From: Paenibacillus piri
GTDB lineage: Bacteria; Bacillota; Bacilli; Paenibacillales; NBRC-103111
Reading direction: 5' to 3'
DNA: 64,000 bases
Assembly: GCF_004354045.1 (NCBI RefSeq)
Contig: NZ_SMRT01000005.1
Location: 1-64,000, forward strand
Shown here: positions 53,105 to 61,938 of the stretch, in pieces
Layout of the letters: every line of letters starts with the position of its first letter
Position numbering within the stretch: position 1 is the stretch's first letter
Made by a program: the position numbers and the translations under genes
Notes under the pieces: model-generated
Seen by the model: the letters and a program-made list of their open reading frames with translations, nothing else
Told to the model about the DNA's origin: nothing
Database searches by the model: none

Positions 53105-53220
53105 GTGAACTCGTTCAGCATTGCTGACATCGGGGAATCAGATGGGGACTCTACCCCACCTGATTCAAGGTCCACCTTAGAGGTGGGGGTCTTAACCCGA
53201 TAAAGTCGTAATCGGATAAA
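53105..53220 (+). repeat. Dispersed structured repeat R1, copy C
   Basis: 116 bp, one base shorter than copies A and B because of a deletion in the first hairpin. Ends are the same. It lies between convergent genes and stops 4 bases from the stop codon of the dehydratase-like gene. Confidence 0.9.
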
Positions 53221-53224
53221 CCGC

Positions 53225-54190
53225 TTATTGCCCGGTATATTCCGCCAATGCGGCCAGCAGCGCCTTTATATAACCGACCGAATACGTCCAGGCGAGCAGA
53301 TGGTTGCTGTCATCGCCCTCCAGCTGCGGCATATGATCCGCATTCAAGCAGCCCGTAAAGCCGATTTTATGCAGAGCCAGCACGATTCGAAACATATTCA
53401 TATCCCCGTCGTCCAGCAGCGTTTCCTCAAAGCCGTACGCGGTCGCGAGGCTTCCCCGTACGTTGCGGAGATGGACGGAGAAGATACGGCCTTTGCGCCC
53501 GTAATGCTGGATTTCGTCCAATACGAGGGAGGAACCGCCGGCTTCGCCTCTCGTTCCTACGCAATACACGTAACCGACCCGCTTGCTCGGGAACGCGTCG
53601 ATAATCCGGTGGAAGCCTAGGCTGCTGTATGGCATGCCGGGAAGAGGCGTATCGGTCGGATGCATGGCGAGCAGCAGGTTGTGCTCCTCGGCGGCCGGCA
53701 CCAGACGCGAGTATACTTCGCAAAAGCGGGACCACCAATGCTCCTGCTCTTCCTGCGTCGGCAAATCGGTCATCCTATTGGCCCAATTTTCGCCCCGGGC
53801 CGTCAAGCCGCCGCGCTGCTTGGCGCTGTACATGATATTTTTATCGAACCGGTTGTCGCCTTGAATGCGCTGCCGGACGATGGGAATGCCCGCTTCGCCG
53901 AAGACGCGCATCGCCGTGACCGAATGCTCGAGCTCCTGCTCTCCGCCTTCAAGGCCGTCGACAAACCGGCTGGACAGATCCGGCAGCGTTGCACGGTTAA
54001 TGTCCATCCCCCAGGACTGGATTCGTTTGCGCAGCTTGATCAGTGCGTCCAGATCGGGGAAGCCCTGCTCCTTGACTCCGGCAAATGAGGAGCCGCTGCC
54101 AAAATCGATGCAATCTACCCCGATTTGCGTTAGCAGCCGCAAGTGGCTGTCCGATACGTCCGTTCGTGACAATGTTACCGATACCTTCAT
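53225..54190 (-). CDS. Mannonate-dehydratase-like TIM-barrel protein (UxuA relative)
   Basis: 321 residues. HPTDTPLPG, CVGTRGE, HLRNVRG, DDGDMNM and NADHMP follow the order of the metal-binding and catalytic segments of UxuA mannonate dehydratases, but the protein is shorter and many positions differ. It may dehydrate a sugar acid of the hexuronate type or be an isomerase-like relative. ATG preceded by AAAGGAGAA. A perfect cre overlaps its promoter, so it is under carbon catabolite control. Confidence 0.75.
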   Translation of the reverse strand: MKVSVTLSRTDVSDSHLRLLTQIGVDCIDFGSGSSFAGVKEQGFPDLDALIKLRKRIQSWGMDINRATLPDLSSRFVDGLEGGEQELEHSVTAMRVFGEAGIPIVRQRIQGDNRFDKNIMYSAKQRGGLTARGENWANRMTDLPTQEEQEHWWSRFCEVYSRLVPAAEEHNLLLAMHPTDTPLPGMPYSSLGFHRIIDAFPSKRVGYVYCVGTRGEAGGSSLVLDEIQHYGRKGRIFSVHLRNVRGSLATAYGFEETLLDDGDMNMFRIVLALHKIGFTGCLNADHMPQLEGDDSNHLLAWTYSVGYIKALLAALAEYTGQ

Positions 54191-54249
54191 ACGGATTCTC
54201 CTTTGTATTGGTGCTCCCGAGGGAAGCCTGGATAAAATCTCACCCTGTC

Positions 54250-54288
54250 ATTGTATCATGCAAAGGCAGCGATTGAGAACGTTTTCAT
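54250..54288 (-). promoter_or_regulatory. Promoter with perfect cre site for the dehydratase-like gene
   Basis: Minus strand: ATGAAAACGTTCTCA (54288-54274) fits the cre consensus WTGNAANCGNWNNCW at all 15 positions. It is followed by an extended -10, TGATACAAT (TACAAT at 54255-54250). The cre covers the -35 region, a repressing position. Confidence 0.75.
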
Positions 54289-54407
54289 AAAATTCGCAAG
54301 ACGTCGGGTTGTCCGATTATTTTCGCGGAAAGTCATGAAAACGATAGCCGGTCCATATATTGGTACTGATTAGATCGGTCATTTTGGACAAAAATGGAGT
54401 GGGTTTC

Positions 54408-56657
54408 GTGAGCGGACAACCGGCTGTGCAGCAGGTGGTTTTGGATATTTCGGGGATGACGTGCGCGACATGCGCCGCCCGCATCGAAAAAGTCGTCGGC
54501 AGGATGGACGGGGTGGAGCAAATCAACGTCAATTTGGCGCTGCACCGGGCATCGGTGGCGATTGTTCCCGCGAAAACGAGCATGGAGCAAATCGAGAGCA
54601 AAATCGAGCAGCTTGGCTACAAGGTGCGCAAGCGGATTTCTTCCGTAGCGGGGATCGCCGACAGGGAGGGGGAAGACCCGTTCGATATACGTTATACCGG
54701 CCTGCGGTTTGTCGTTTCGTTCGTGCTGATGCTGCCTTTTGTATGGGCAATGGCGAAGCATCACGATTTCGCGGCATCCTTGCCGGTCCCCGAGCTTCTC
54801 CTGAACCCGTGGTTCCAGCTCGCCTTGGCGACGCCGGTGCAGTTCGTCATTGGCCTTCCCTTCTATGTAAGGGCGTTCTATGCGCTGAAAAGCGGAAGCG
54901 CCAATATGGACGTGCTGGTCGTCATCGGTACCTTGGCCGCGTATATGTACAGCCATTATTTGATGTTTCATCCCGGACATGCGGCCGTCGGACACGCCGC
55001 ACACGGTGCGGCCACGGGAGCGTATACGCCTTTATATTTCGACGCGGCAGTTATGATTATGACCATCGTATGGCTGGGCAAATGGCTCGAAGCGATCGCC
55101 CGCAAACGAACGCTCGGCAGCTTGCATCAGCTGCACGCGCTGCGGCCCGAGGCGGCTCATGTCGTCAAAGGGGGCAAAGAGCTTCGCGTGTCAGTAGCCG
55201 ATATCGCCGTCGGCGACATCATTGTCGTTCGGCCGGGCGAGAGCATCCCGGTGGACGGTTTCGTCACGGACGGGCATGCGGCGGTCAATGAGGCGATGAT
55301 CAGCGGCGAAAGCTTGCCGGTCGACAAGCAGCCGGGAGACCGGGTGATCAGCGGCACGCTGAATACGAACGGCGTCCTGAGCATACAGGCAAGCGGGGTG
55401 GGCGGCAGCACGACTTTGTCGCGAATGATCGACTTGATGGAGGAGGCGCAAAGCTCCAAGGCACCGATACAGCGTATGGCGGACACGATTTCCGCCGTAT
55501 TCGTGCCTGTCATTATTGGCTTGGCGACGATAACGTACGCGGTCTGGTACTTGGTTCTGGAGCCGGGAGCGGCGGGCGTCGCATTGGAAAAAGCCATCTC
55601 CGTGCTGCTGATCGCTTGTCCCTGCGCGCTTGGACTGGCAACGCCGACGTCGATCCTGGTCGGCTCGGGCAGGGCGGCGCAGCTGGGCATCTTGTTCAAG
55701 GAAGGCAAATATTTGGAGCTCGTCCCGCGCGCCGACGTCATGCTGCTGGACAAAACAGGGACGCTGACCGCAGGCGCCCCGCGGTTGATCGGGGTGATGT
55801 CGGCGCGCGGTCCGGAGGCGTCGCTGCTGCGTCTGCTGGCGGCCGCCGAGCAGCCCTCCGAGCATCCGCTGGCCCATTCGATCGTTGGGGCGGCGCAGCG
55901 GGAGGGACTGGTACTGCCCGAATGCTCCGGCTTTGCCGCTGTGCCGGGACGCGGCATCCGCGCAATCGTGGACGGCAGGACAGTGCTGGCCGGCACCCGC
56001 AAATGGCTGCAGGAGCAAGGCGTGCCGCCGGTTCCCGCGTTCAATCGGATCGAGCGGTGGGAGCGGCAGGGCAGCAATGTCGTCTTCGCAGCCGTCGACG
56101 GGGCTTGGGCCGGGGCGGTGGCATTAAGCGACACGCTCAAACCGGCTTCGCGTCAAGCGGTACAGCAGCTGACGGCGATGGGTGTGACCGTCATGATGGT
56201 GACAGGCGACCACCGGTCGACCGCGGAGGCGATTGCGAGGCAGGTCGGAATCCGGCATGTGCATGCGGAGCGGCTGCCGGAGGCGAAGGCCGCCTTGATA
56301 AAGGAGCTGCAGGAACGAGGCTGCAAGGTGGCGATGGTAGGCGACGGCATCAATGACGCGCCGGCCTTGTCCGCAGCCGATATCGGCATCGCGGTCGCGC
56401 GGGGCACGGATATTGCCAAAGCGGCTGCAGATGTCGTTTTGATTAAAAATGATCTGCACGGGCTGCTGCATATGATCCGGATCAGCCGGCGGACGATGCG
56501 GATCATTCGGCAAAATCTCGGATTTTCGCTGCTGTATAACGTCCTGGCGATTCCGTTTGCGGTTTGCGGCTATCTTGCTCCCTGGATGGCATGCACGGCC
56601 ATGGCGTTCAGCTCGGTCACCGTGCTCTGCAATGCATTGCGACTCCGGAAGGCTTGA
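54408..56657 (+). CDS. copA: Copper-translocating P1B-type ATPase
   Basis: 749 residues. One N-terminal heavy-metal domain with GMTCATC (Cys19, Cys22), eight membrane helices with the metal-path motif CPC (Cys404, Cys406), the phosphorylated DKTGT (Asp448), the ATP-binding SEHPLAHSI with its HP motif, and GDGINDAPAL. Between two early helices is a His-rich loop, HPGHAAVGHAAHG. Pumps Cu(I) out of the cytoplasm, for detoxification or for loading enzymes such as cytochrome oxidase. GTG start at 54408 behind GGAGTGG; a longer frame upstream is not family-like. The SafE-like and YtkA-like neighbours suggest copper delivery. Confidence 0.93.
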   Translation: MSGQPAVQQVVLDISGMTCATCAARIEKVVGRMDGVEQINVNLALHRASVAIVPAKTSMEQIESKIEQLGYKVRKRISSVAGIADREGEDPFDIRYTGLRFVVSFVLMLPFVWAMAKHHDFAASLPVPELLLNPWFQLALATPVQFVIGLPFYVRAFYALKSGSANMDVLVVIGTLAAYMYSHYLMFHPGHAAVGHAAHGAATGAYTPLYFDAAVMIMTIVWLGKWLEAIARKRTLGSLHQLHALRPEAAHVVKGGKELRVSVADIAVGDIIVVRPGESIPVDGFVTDGHAAVNEAMISGESLPVDKQPGDRVISGTLNTNGVLSIQASGVGGSTTLSRMIDLMEEAQSSKAPIQRMADTISAVFVPVIIGLATITYAVWYLVLEPGAAGVALEKAISVLLIACPCALGLATPTSILVGSGRAAQLGILFKEGKYLELVPRADVMLLDKTGTLTAGAPRLIGVMSARGPEASLLRLLAAAEQPSEHPLAHSIVGAAQREGLVLPECSGFAAVPGRGIRAIVDGRTVLAGTRKWLQEQGVPPVPAFNRIERWERQGSNVVFAAVDGAWAGAVALSDTLKPASRQAVQQLTAMGVTVMMVTGDHRSTAEAIARQVGIRHVHAERLPEAKAALIKELQERGCKVAMVGDGINDAPALSAADIGIAVARGTDIAKAAADVVLIKNDLHGLLHMIRISRRTMRIIRQNLGFSLLYNVLAIPFAVCGYLAPWMACTAMAFSSVTVLCNALRLRKA

Positions 56658-56731
56658 CGAAATGAAGCAGCGGCATGCGATTGGACTATGCAGGAAGGCG
56701 GAATGCAGGATAAGGGATCGATCATAAAAGG

Positions 56732-56767
56732 CGGCGCTTCGATGGATATCGGAAGCGCCGTTTTTTT
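56732..56767 (+). terminator. Terminator of copA
   Basis: Stem CGGCGCTTC / GAAGCGCCG with an 11-base loop and seven T, 75 bases after the stop codon. Confidence 0.88.
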
Positions 56768-56828
56768 GCCGCGATCGGAAGTATGTTCGCATCCGATCGT
56801 GCGTATTTATAAAGGAGGCTCCGGGCTT

Positions 56829-57659
56829 ATGCGGAAATTGCCGCCGCTGTATAATTCGGCATGTGCCGGATATACATGTCGCAAAGGGAGTTGGGCGGGA
56901 TTGCCGAGACGGCGTTCGTTCGGCTTGCATCCGGCGCGCCAATCGACATATCGCCAGGGAAAGGGGAGGATCGGTATCGTAAATGCAGACGGTCTATTGC
57001 TAGCCGCCATGACCGGTATTTTGGGCGCTCCTCATTGCATCGGCATGTGCGGGGGAACGGTGAGCGGTTTTGCGCTTAATGCGGAGAACGGTATGGTACG
57101 TACCGTTGCGGCTTATAATTTGGGAAGAATTACGACTTATACCGGACTTGGGGCGTTGATGGGAGCGGCCGGCTCCTTCGTTGAAACCGCCGGCAGGCTG
57201 GCCGGGCTGCAAGGGATTGCCAGCATTATCGGTGGCATCTTCATCCTGCTCTGGGTATTCCGAAAGGTTGCCTTGCCTTTGGCACGATGGGGGCCGCTTG
57301 GCATTCCATACTTCAGAGGCTTGTCACAAAAGCTGAAAAGCAGCAGGGAAACCGGTGCCGTCTATGGCAGCGGACTGCTGCTCGGTTTTATACCGTGCGG
57401 TTTAACTTATGCGATGCAGATGAATGCGGCGGCCAGCAGCGAAGCATGGAGCGGGGCGCTCATTATGGCCGTATTCGGGATTGCGACGCTGCCCGCTTTG
57501 TTTTTCGCCGGGCTGTTCGCCGGCTCGATCAAAAAATCGCTGCGGGGCAAGGTGCTGTGGGCGGGCCAGGCGGTTGCCGTATGGATCGGTATTTTATCCA
57601 TACTGCGCGGCATGGCCGCCAACAGTTGGCTCCCGAGCGTTCATCCCTGGCTTTGGTGA
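56829..57659 (+). CDS. SafE/UreH-like membrane protein (DsbD_2-type)
   Basis: 276 residues. The family core starts near residue 58 with GILGAPHCIGMCGGTVSGFA and continues with paired Cys-containing helices, including GFIPCGLTYAMQ. HCxGMCGG and PCGL are marks of the DsbD_2/SafE group, often found beside copper ATPases and cytochrome-oxidase assembly genes and thought to move metal or thiols across the membrane. The ATG at 56829 has AGGAGG 11 bases upstream, but the first about 50 residues are basic and not family-like. A non-standard start just before ADGLLLAAM, where AGGGGAGGA is seen, is possible. It follows the copA terminator, so has its own promoter. Confidence 0.72.
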   Translation: MRKLPPLYNSACAGYTCRKGSWAGLPRRRSFGLHPARQSTYRQGKGRIGIVNADGLLLAAMTGILGAPHCIGMCGGTVSGFALNAENGMVRTVAAYNLGRITTYTGLGALMGAAGSFVETAGRLAGLQGIASIIGGIFILLWVFRKVALPLARWGPLGIPYFRGLSQKLKSSRETGAVYGSGLLLGFIPCGLTYAMQMNAAASSEAWSGALIMAVFGIATLPALFFAGLFAGSIKKSLRGKVLWAGQAVAVWIGILSILRGMAANSWLPSVHPWLW

Positions 57660-57666
57660 GCGGGCT

Positions 57667-58116
57667 TCACCGCGCGGCAACAAAAGGATGCTGGACCGTA
57701 TACGTTCGGCCGTCCAGCTGCACTTTTACTTCGGCCGCCGACGCTCCGGCCATCAGCGGAATGCCGTCGCCCTGATAGACGCCGGGGCGAACCTCCTTCG
57801 CTTTCGCCGTGCTGGTGCCGCAGAACATATCCGGCATGTACAGCGTAATATCGATGTCCGCTTGGCCGACAGGACGTTCATCTGCCCGCATAATCGTGAC
57901 GGTGAACGTGTTGGGCTTCAGGACAACCGCTTCGGCGGCGTTTAATTGGACTTGGAACGTATAAGGCCCCTGTACCGATTCCGTCATAGCCGGGCGGTCC
58001 GAGACCGCCGCAGCTCCGGTGCCCGCTCCGGCCAGCATCCATCCGACAAACGCAATCATGGCCAAAACGGCCGCCCCGCAAAAAAACAGGTTACCCCGGT
58101 TTCGACTGGCGCTCAT
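57667..58116 (-). CDS. YtkA/FixH-like membrane-anchored protein
   Basis: 149 residues. One N-terminal membrane anchor (LFFCGAAVLAMIAFVGWML) and an immunoglobulin-like extracytoplasmic domain (about 50-145) with FTVTIMRADERPVGQADIDI, LYMPDM and GVYQGDGIPLM, the YtkA/FixH layout. FixH-type proteins help assemble cbb3 oxidases; YtkA relatives in Bacilli are linked with copper. The ATG at 58116 follows AAGGAAGGTGGG. It is convergent with the SafE-like gene, the two stop codons being 7 bases apart. Confidence 0.78.
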   Translation of the reverse strand: MSASRNRGNLFFCGAAVLAMIAFVGWMLAGAGTGAAAVSDRPAMTESVQGPYTFQVQLNAAEAVVLKPNTFTVTIMRADERPVGQADIDITLYMPDMFCGTSTAKAKEVRPGVYQGDGIPLMAGASAAEVKVQLDGRTYTVQHPFVAAR

Positions 58117-58402
58117 GCTACCCACCTTCCTTCTCCTTGGTGTAAATTTTCCGCTTTGGCCTTCGACCCGCACTTTATAAATATCGTGCAGCGGGAAAGT
58201 TTATGCTCCTTTTCGGTCATTCCGGACGAACGCGGCGGGCGGAACCTTCAATACTGTCATACCGCGCAAGCGAGGCAAGGCTGTATCAACCGCTTTCGGC
58301 GGCATGCAGTATGCCATGTATTGTCAATGGGTTGCCATGTGACAGCTGCGGCTCGGGAGTGTGCGGCCGCTAAAGCGTATCGCGGACTGCCGCACGGCAC
58401 GC

Positions 58403-58442
58403 AAAAAAACGGCCTTCTCCGCTGCTGCGGTTCAAGGCCGTT
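58403..58442 (-). terminator. Terminator of the TetA(L)-like gene
   Basis: Minus strand: AACGGCCTT / AAGGCCGTT stem, 17-base loop, then seven T, 47 bases after the stop codon. No gene or other signal is seen in the remaining 58117-58400. Confidence 0.85.
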
Positions 58443-58488
58443 CCAATAGCATCAATAGAACTTTAATAGCGGTTCAAAAGCAGTCCGA

Positions 58489-59892
58489 TCAGGCCGGCTG
58501 TTTGATCGGCCTGGGAGCTTGTTTACCGAAGGATACGACATACAAGAGTGCGCTCGCAATGACAATAAAGCTCAGCAGCAAAATAAGATTGCTGTACAAG
58601 TAGGCATGCGAGTCCGAGATAAGGGGGTGCAGCGGGAACGCGAACAGCTGCCGCTCCATTGTTTTGGCGACAATCGCCGTCACTACCGCCCCGGAAATCG
58701 TCGATATCATATTAAACAGGCCCATGCCGACGCCGATTTGATGGCTGGGCAATATTTGCGTTACGCTTTCCGTCAATGCGGTTTGCAGGAAGGAAAATCC
58801 GATATACATCATAATTAGCGCCACACCGATATACCATACCCAAAGCCCGATGGAGGAAGATTGCAGCAGCAGGCTGAGCGTGATTAGCGACAGCCCCGTG
58901 TACACGACAAAATGGCTTCCCCGCTTGACCGTCATATTGCCCGCGACTTTACCGAAGATGACTGCGCTGATGGCTCCCGGGAACATGATGAGTCCGATAT
59001 TTTCCGTGTTCAATCCGTATATTTTGTTAAGCATGAGCGGAAGCACGAACATGATGGACATGACGGTTCCGAAGATGAGAAAGCCGATGATAAGCCCGCT
59101 CCGGTACAGCCGGTTCGTGAAGAGGGCCGGTTCGACGAACGGCTCCTTCGCCCGGCGAATATGGATGATGAACACGATTAATGCGAAGAAAGCCGCGAGC
59201 AGGAAGAGCCAGCGCGTTTCTGTCGTAAACAGGACTAGCATTGTCACTACGACTCCTAGCAGCGCTGCGCCGATAATATCCAGGCTGCCCGTTTTGCGTT
59301 GTTCCTTCGGCAGAAACTTCCGGAAAAAAGGGATCGCGACGAGAACGGGGAGCGGAATAAGAAACAAATACGCCCAATGGAGCGATCCGGCAATATAACC
59401 GCCGAGCACCGGACCGATCCCGACTGCAAAGGAAGCCGTCGACGTGATGACGCCGAACAATTTTCCCCTTTCCGCTGCCGTGAAAAACCGGGCCACCATA
59501 ACAAATACGAGCGCCGGGATGGCCGATCCGCCGGCCCCTTGAAGCGCCCGCGACAGGATGACGGCCGGATACCAAGCCTGCAGCACGAAACCAAGAACAG
59601 AACCCAGGCTGTACAAAATGATTCCGATCGTTATCAGTTTTTTGATACCGTACATATCGGATAGCTTGCCGAAAATGACCATTCCCATTCCGAAAAAAAT
59701 GAAAAAGACCGTAACTACCCAGCTTACGCCGGCGGCATCCAGCTCAAACTGCTTGGCAATGCTCGGAGTCGATACGTTGAATACCGATTCGTTCAGTACA
59801 GAGAAAAAGATGACGTAATAGATCCACAGCACGCTTTTTTTTATATTTGAAGCTTCGGCTGCCTGTTTGTTGTTGCTCTCCACAAAGTTCAT
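58489..59892 (-). CDS. 14-helix MFS drug:proton antiporter, TetA(L)/TetA(K)-like
   Basis: 467 residues, the size of the 14-helix group. FFSVLNESVFNVSTPSIAKQF, FGKLSDMYGIKKLITIGI, SRALQGAGGSAIPALVFVMV, AERGKLFGVI and FGTVMSIMFVLPLML follow TetA(L) along its length. Tetracycline, monovalent cations or another amphipathic drug could be the substrate; sequence alone does not decide. I see no tet(L)-type leader peptide in 59893-60127. A regulator of the AraC family lies upstream on the same strand. Confidence 0.85.
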   Translation of the reverse strand: MNFVESNNKQAAEASNIKKSVLWIYYVIFFSVLNESVFNVSTPSIAKQFELDAAGVSWVVTVFFIFFGMGMVIFGKLSDMYGIKKLITIGIILYSLGSVLGFVLQAWYPAVILSRALQGAGGSAIPALVFVMVARFFTAAERGKLFGVITSTASFAVGIGPVLGGYIAGSLHWAYLFLIPLPVLVAIPFFRKFLPKEQRKTGSLDIIGAALLGVVVTMLVLFTTETRWLFLLAAFFALIVFIIHIRRAKEPFVEPALFTNRLYRSGLIIGFLIFGTVMSIMFVLPLMLNKIYGLNTENIGLIMFPGAISAVIFGKVAGNMTVKRGSHFVVYTGLSLITLSLLLQSSSIGLWVWYIGVALIMMYIGFSFLQTALTESVTQILPSHQIGVGMGLFNMISTISGAVVTAIVAKTMERQLFAFPLHPLISDSHAYLYSNLILLLSFIVIASALLYVVSFGKQAPRPIKQPA

Positions 59893-60127
59893 TTTCGATA
59901 TACCTTTCCTATCCGTATAAGAGTTGTTCCGCTGTCGCCGGCCTGGGCGTGGCGTCAGCGTTTTATGCCGCTAACAGCTGTATAAATCGGCGTAGTATTT
60001 TCGGCCTGTCACTGGCCGGTTCATATCATACTATCTCCTTTCCCGGTGCTGTACGATCTTGATAACACAATGAATGAGTTTCGAATTCCCCCTTATACTA
60101 GCATGTAATTGGCGGCTGTATTTCTTA

Positions 60128-60919
60128 TCAATTGCTGTGTTGGTTCACCCGATTGAGAAAAATATTCATCAACAGGGGAAGGGAAATCAGGATTGGAGGA
60201 TCGTCGGGCCGAGGAACGTGGAGCGTAACAACCTGATAGGGCACCGGATAGTAAGGTTTGACGACAATAGGCTCTCTTGAACGGGTGCGCAGCGTCGTAT
60301 GCGGGAGCAATATGTCCAGCGCCTGGCTTCCCCAAGAGATCGATGTAGCCATCAGGTAATAGGTGCCGGGTTTGACGCCTTTGAAGCAAAATTCTCCCGG
60401 GGAAGAAAGAAGTGTTCCGTGTATAGGCAGGCCTTCGGGGATCGGTTTGGCAAACAGGCCGATCAAAATTATGCCCTCAAAAGGTACCGAAGTCCTGATG
60501 GTGCCTTCGACTCTGGCGTGTTGGTCGACGATGAAGTTCTTTTCGCGCCAGTCGTCAAGCTTTCGCAATAACCTGAAGTGCCGGTCCGTTTGCAGCCTCG
60601 AGTTCCGGAAGTCGGACGGGGTCATGCCGACGCGTTCGGTAAAACGGGTGGTGAAGGTTCCCAGACTTTGCTGTCCGATCTCCAGTCCGATATCGCGTAT
60701 GCTCAAATTCGTTTGCAGCAGCAAATCCTTGGCCTTTTGCAAGCGCAGAGAAGATACGAAATATAGAGGCGGAAGGCCGATTCTTTCCTTGAAAATGCGC
60801 GTGAAATGGTAAGGACTATAGGATGCTTGCTTGGCCAATCGGGAAAGCGGAAGCGGATCATAGATGTGCTGATGAATGTACGCAATCACTTCGTCAATCT
60901 CTGAATACCGGTCGTTCAC
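60128..60919 (-). CDS. AraC-family regulator with N-terminal DNA-binding domain
   Basis: 263 residues from GTG at 60919. The helix-turn-helix pair is at the front (about 10-105: LSRLAKQASYSPYHFTRIFK and IRDIGLEIGQQSLGTFTTRF), followed by a C-terminal part of about 140 residues with no recognised effector domain. AAGGAAGG stands about 11 bases before the GTG; an ATG at 60976 gives 19 more codons but no ribosome site. It probably controls the exporter 235 bp downstream, as in MarA/TetD-type drug-response pairs. Confidence 0.8.
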   Translation of the reverse strand: MNDRYSEIDEVIAYIHQHIYDPLPLSRLAKQASYSPYHFTRIFKERIGLPPLYFVSSLRLQKAKDLLLQTNLSIRDIGLEIGQQSLGTFTTRFTERVGMTPSDFRNSRLQTDRHFRLLRKLDDWREKNFIVDQHARVEGTIRTSVPFEGIILIGLFAKPIPEGLPIHGTLLSSPGEFCFKGVKPGTYYLMATSISWGSQALDILLPHTTLRTRSREPIVVKPYYPVPYQVVTLHVPRPDDPPILISLPLLMNIFLNRVNQHSN

Positions 60920-61041
60920 CGTTATGGACACCTTCCTTTCGTCTATCCCTGCATCATACAGAACAAAGGTTCGCATTATATTTTATCACATTTATTATAT
61001 AAATGGAAACACCGGCTTGTCTTTTTCTTCTCCCCGGAAGC

Positions 61042-61079
61042 AAGCGGAAGAGCAGGCGATTACGCCTGCTCTTCCGCTT
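61042..61079. terminator. Long perfect hairpin downstream of the cobalt/nickel importer
   Basis: A 17-bp perfect stem beginning AAGCGGAAGAGCAGGCG with a 4-base ATTA loop; no T run on either side. Located 25 bases after the ATPase stop codon. Confidence 0.55.
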
Positions 61080-61103
61080 GTACTTAATTATGGAGTTTCG
61101 GAT

Positions 61104-61934
61104 CTAAATAGTTCTGGCGCCGATCCATCGTCTTGCTTCCTCGAACCGGATCGGCATCGTCGACGGATCGCCCTGCCATAAGCCGCGAAACATGCGAGCC
61201 ACGGGAGGGAGGTCCAGATGAGCCTCATCCAGCAGCGCCGGATGCTCGCAAAACAGCTCCCGCGGGCTCATATGCCCAAGGCATACCCCGTCCTTCACGA
61301 CGATTGCGTGATCGGCCCATTCGGCCACCAGCTGCATGTTATGAGTCGCTATAATGACCGTTTTGCCATCTGCGGCCAGCCGATCCATAATATGCTGTAT
61401 GCGTTTTTGACCGAGCGGATCCAGAAATGCCATCGGCTCGTCCAAAATAACGACTTCCGTATTCATCGCAATGACGCCGGCGACGGCCACCTGTTTTTTT
61501 TGCCCGAAGCTCAGCTCCGCCGGATTCAGCCCGGCCAAATGGGAAATACCGACCATTTCCATGCTTTCCATGGCCAGACGATTCGCTTCGCTTGCCGACA
61601 GCCCCAGCTGAGCCGGACCGAATGCCACGTCATCCTTCACGGTCATCGAAATGATCTGGTCGTCGGGATCCTGGAATACAACGCCGACCCGCTGTACGAG
61701 CTCCGCCTGCGTCGTTTTATTCAGCCGTTCGCCACGAAATAAAATCGTGCCCGATTCGCAACCGAACAAGCCGTTCATATGAAAGATCAGCGTCGATTTG
61801 CCGGCGCCGTTGGGCCCGACAATCGCCGTCTTTTGACCAAGCGGAATACGGAAGCTGATCCCGTTCAACGCAGCCGTACGGTCCTGTTTGTAGCGGTAGC
61901 ATACCTGCTCGAACTGAAAAACGGATTCAACCAT
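61104..61934 (-). CDS. cbiO: ECF-type cobalt/nickel transporter ATPase
   Basis: 276 residues. Walker A GPNGAGKSTL, Q-loop VFQDPDDQI, a signature LSFGQKKQVAVAGV in the form typical of ECF ATPases, Walker B VVILDEPMAFLDP, and the switch His in IIATHNMQL. It powers the CbiM/CbiN/CbiQ complex. Last gene of a four-gene operon, 4 bases from cbiQ, with a ribosome site (GGAAGGTGG) inside the end of cbiQ. Confidence 0.93.
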   Translation of the reverse strand: MVESVFQFEQVCYRYKQDRTAALNGISFRIPLGQKTAIVGPNGAGKSTLIFHMNGLFGCESGTILFRGERLNKTTQAELVQRVGVVFQDPDDQIISMTVKDDVAFGPAQLGLSASEANRLAMESMEMVGISHLAGLNPAELSFGQKKQVAVAGVIAMNTEVVILDEPMAFLDPLGQKRIQHIMDRLAADGKTVIIATHNMQLVAEWADHAIVVKDGVCLGHMSPRELFCEHPALLDEAHLDLPPVARMFRGLWQGDPSTMPIRFEEARRWIGARTI

Positions 61935-61938
61935 CGGC

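Noticed and set aside
14342-53220. R1 as a complete IS200/IS605 element
   Set aside because: No TnpA or TnpB coding sequence occurs in the window; only a non-autonomous or RNA-only relation can be suggested.
59893-60127. tet(L)-style leader peptide upstream of the exporter
   Set aside because: No short ORF with a good ribosome site and overlapping hairpins was found in this gap.
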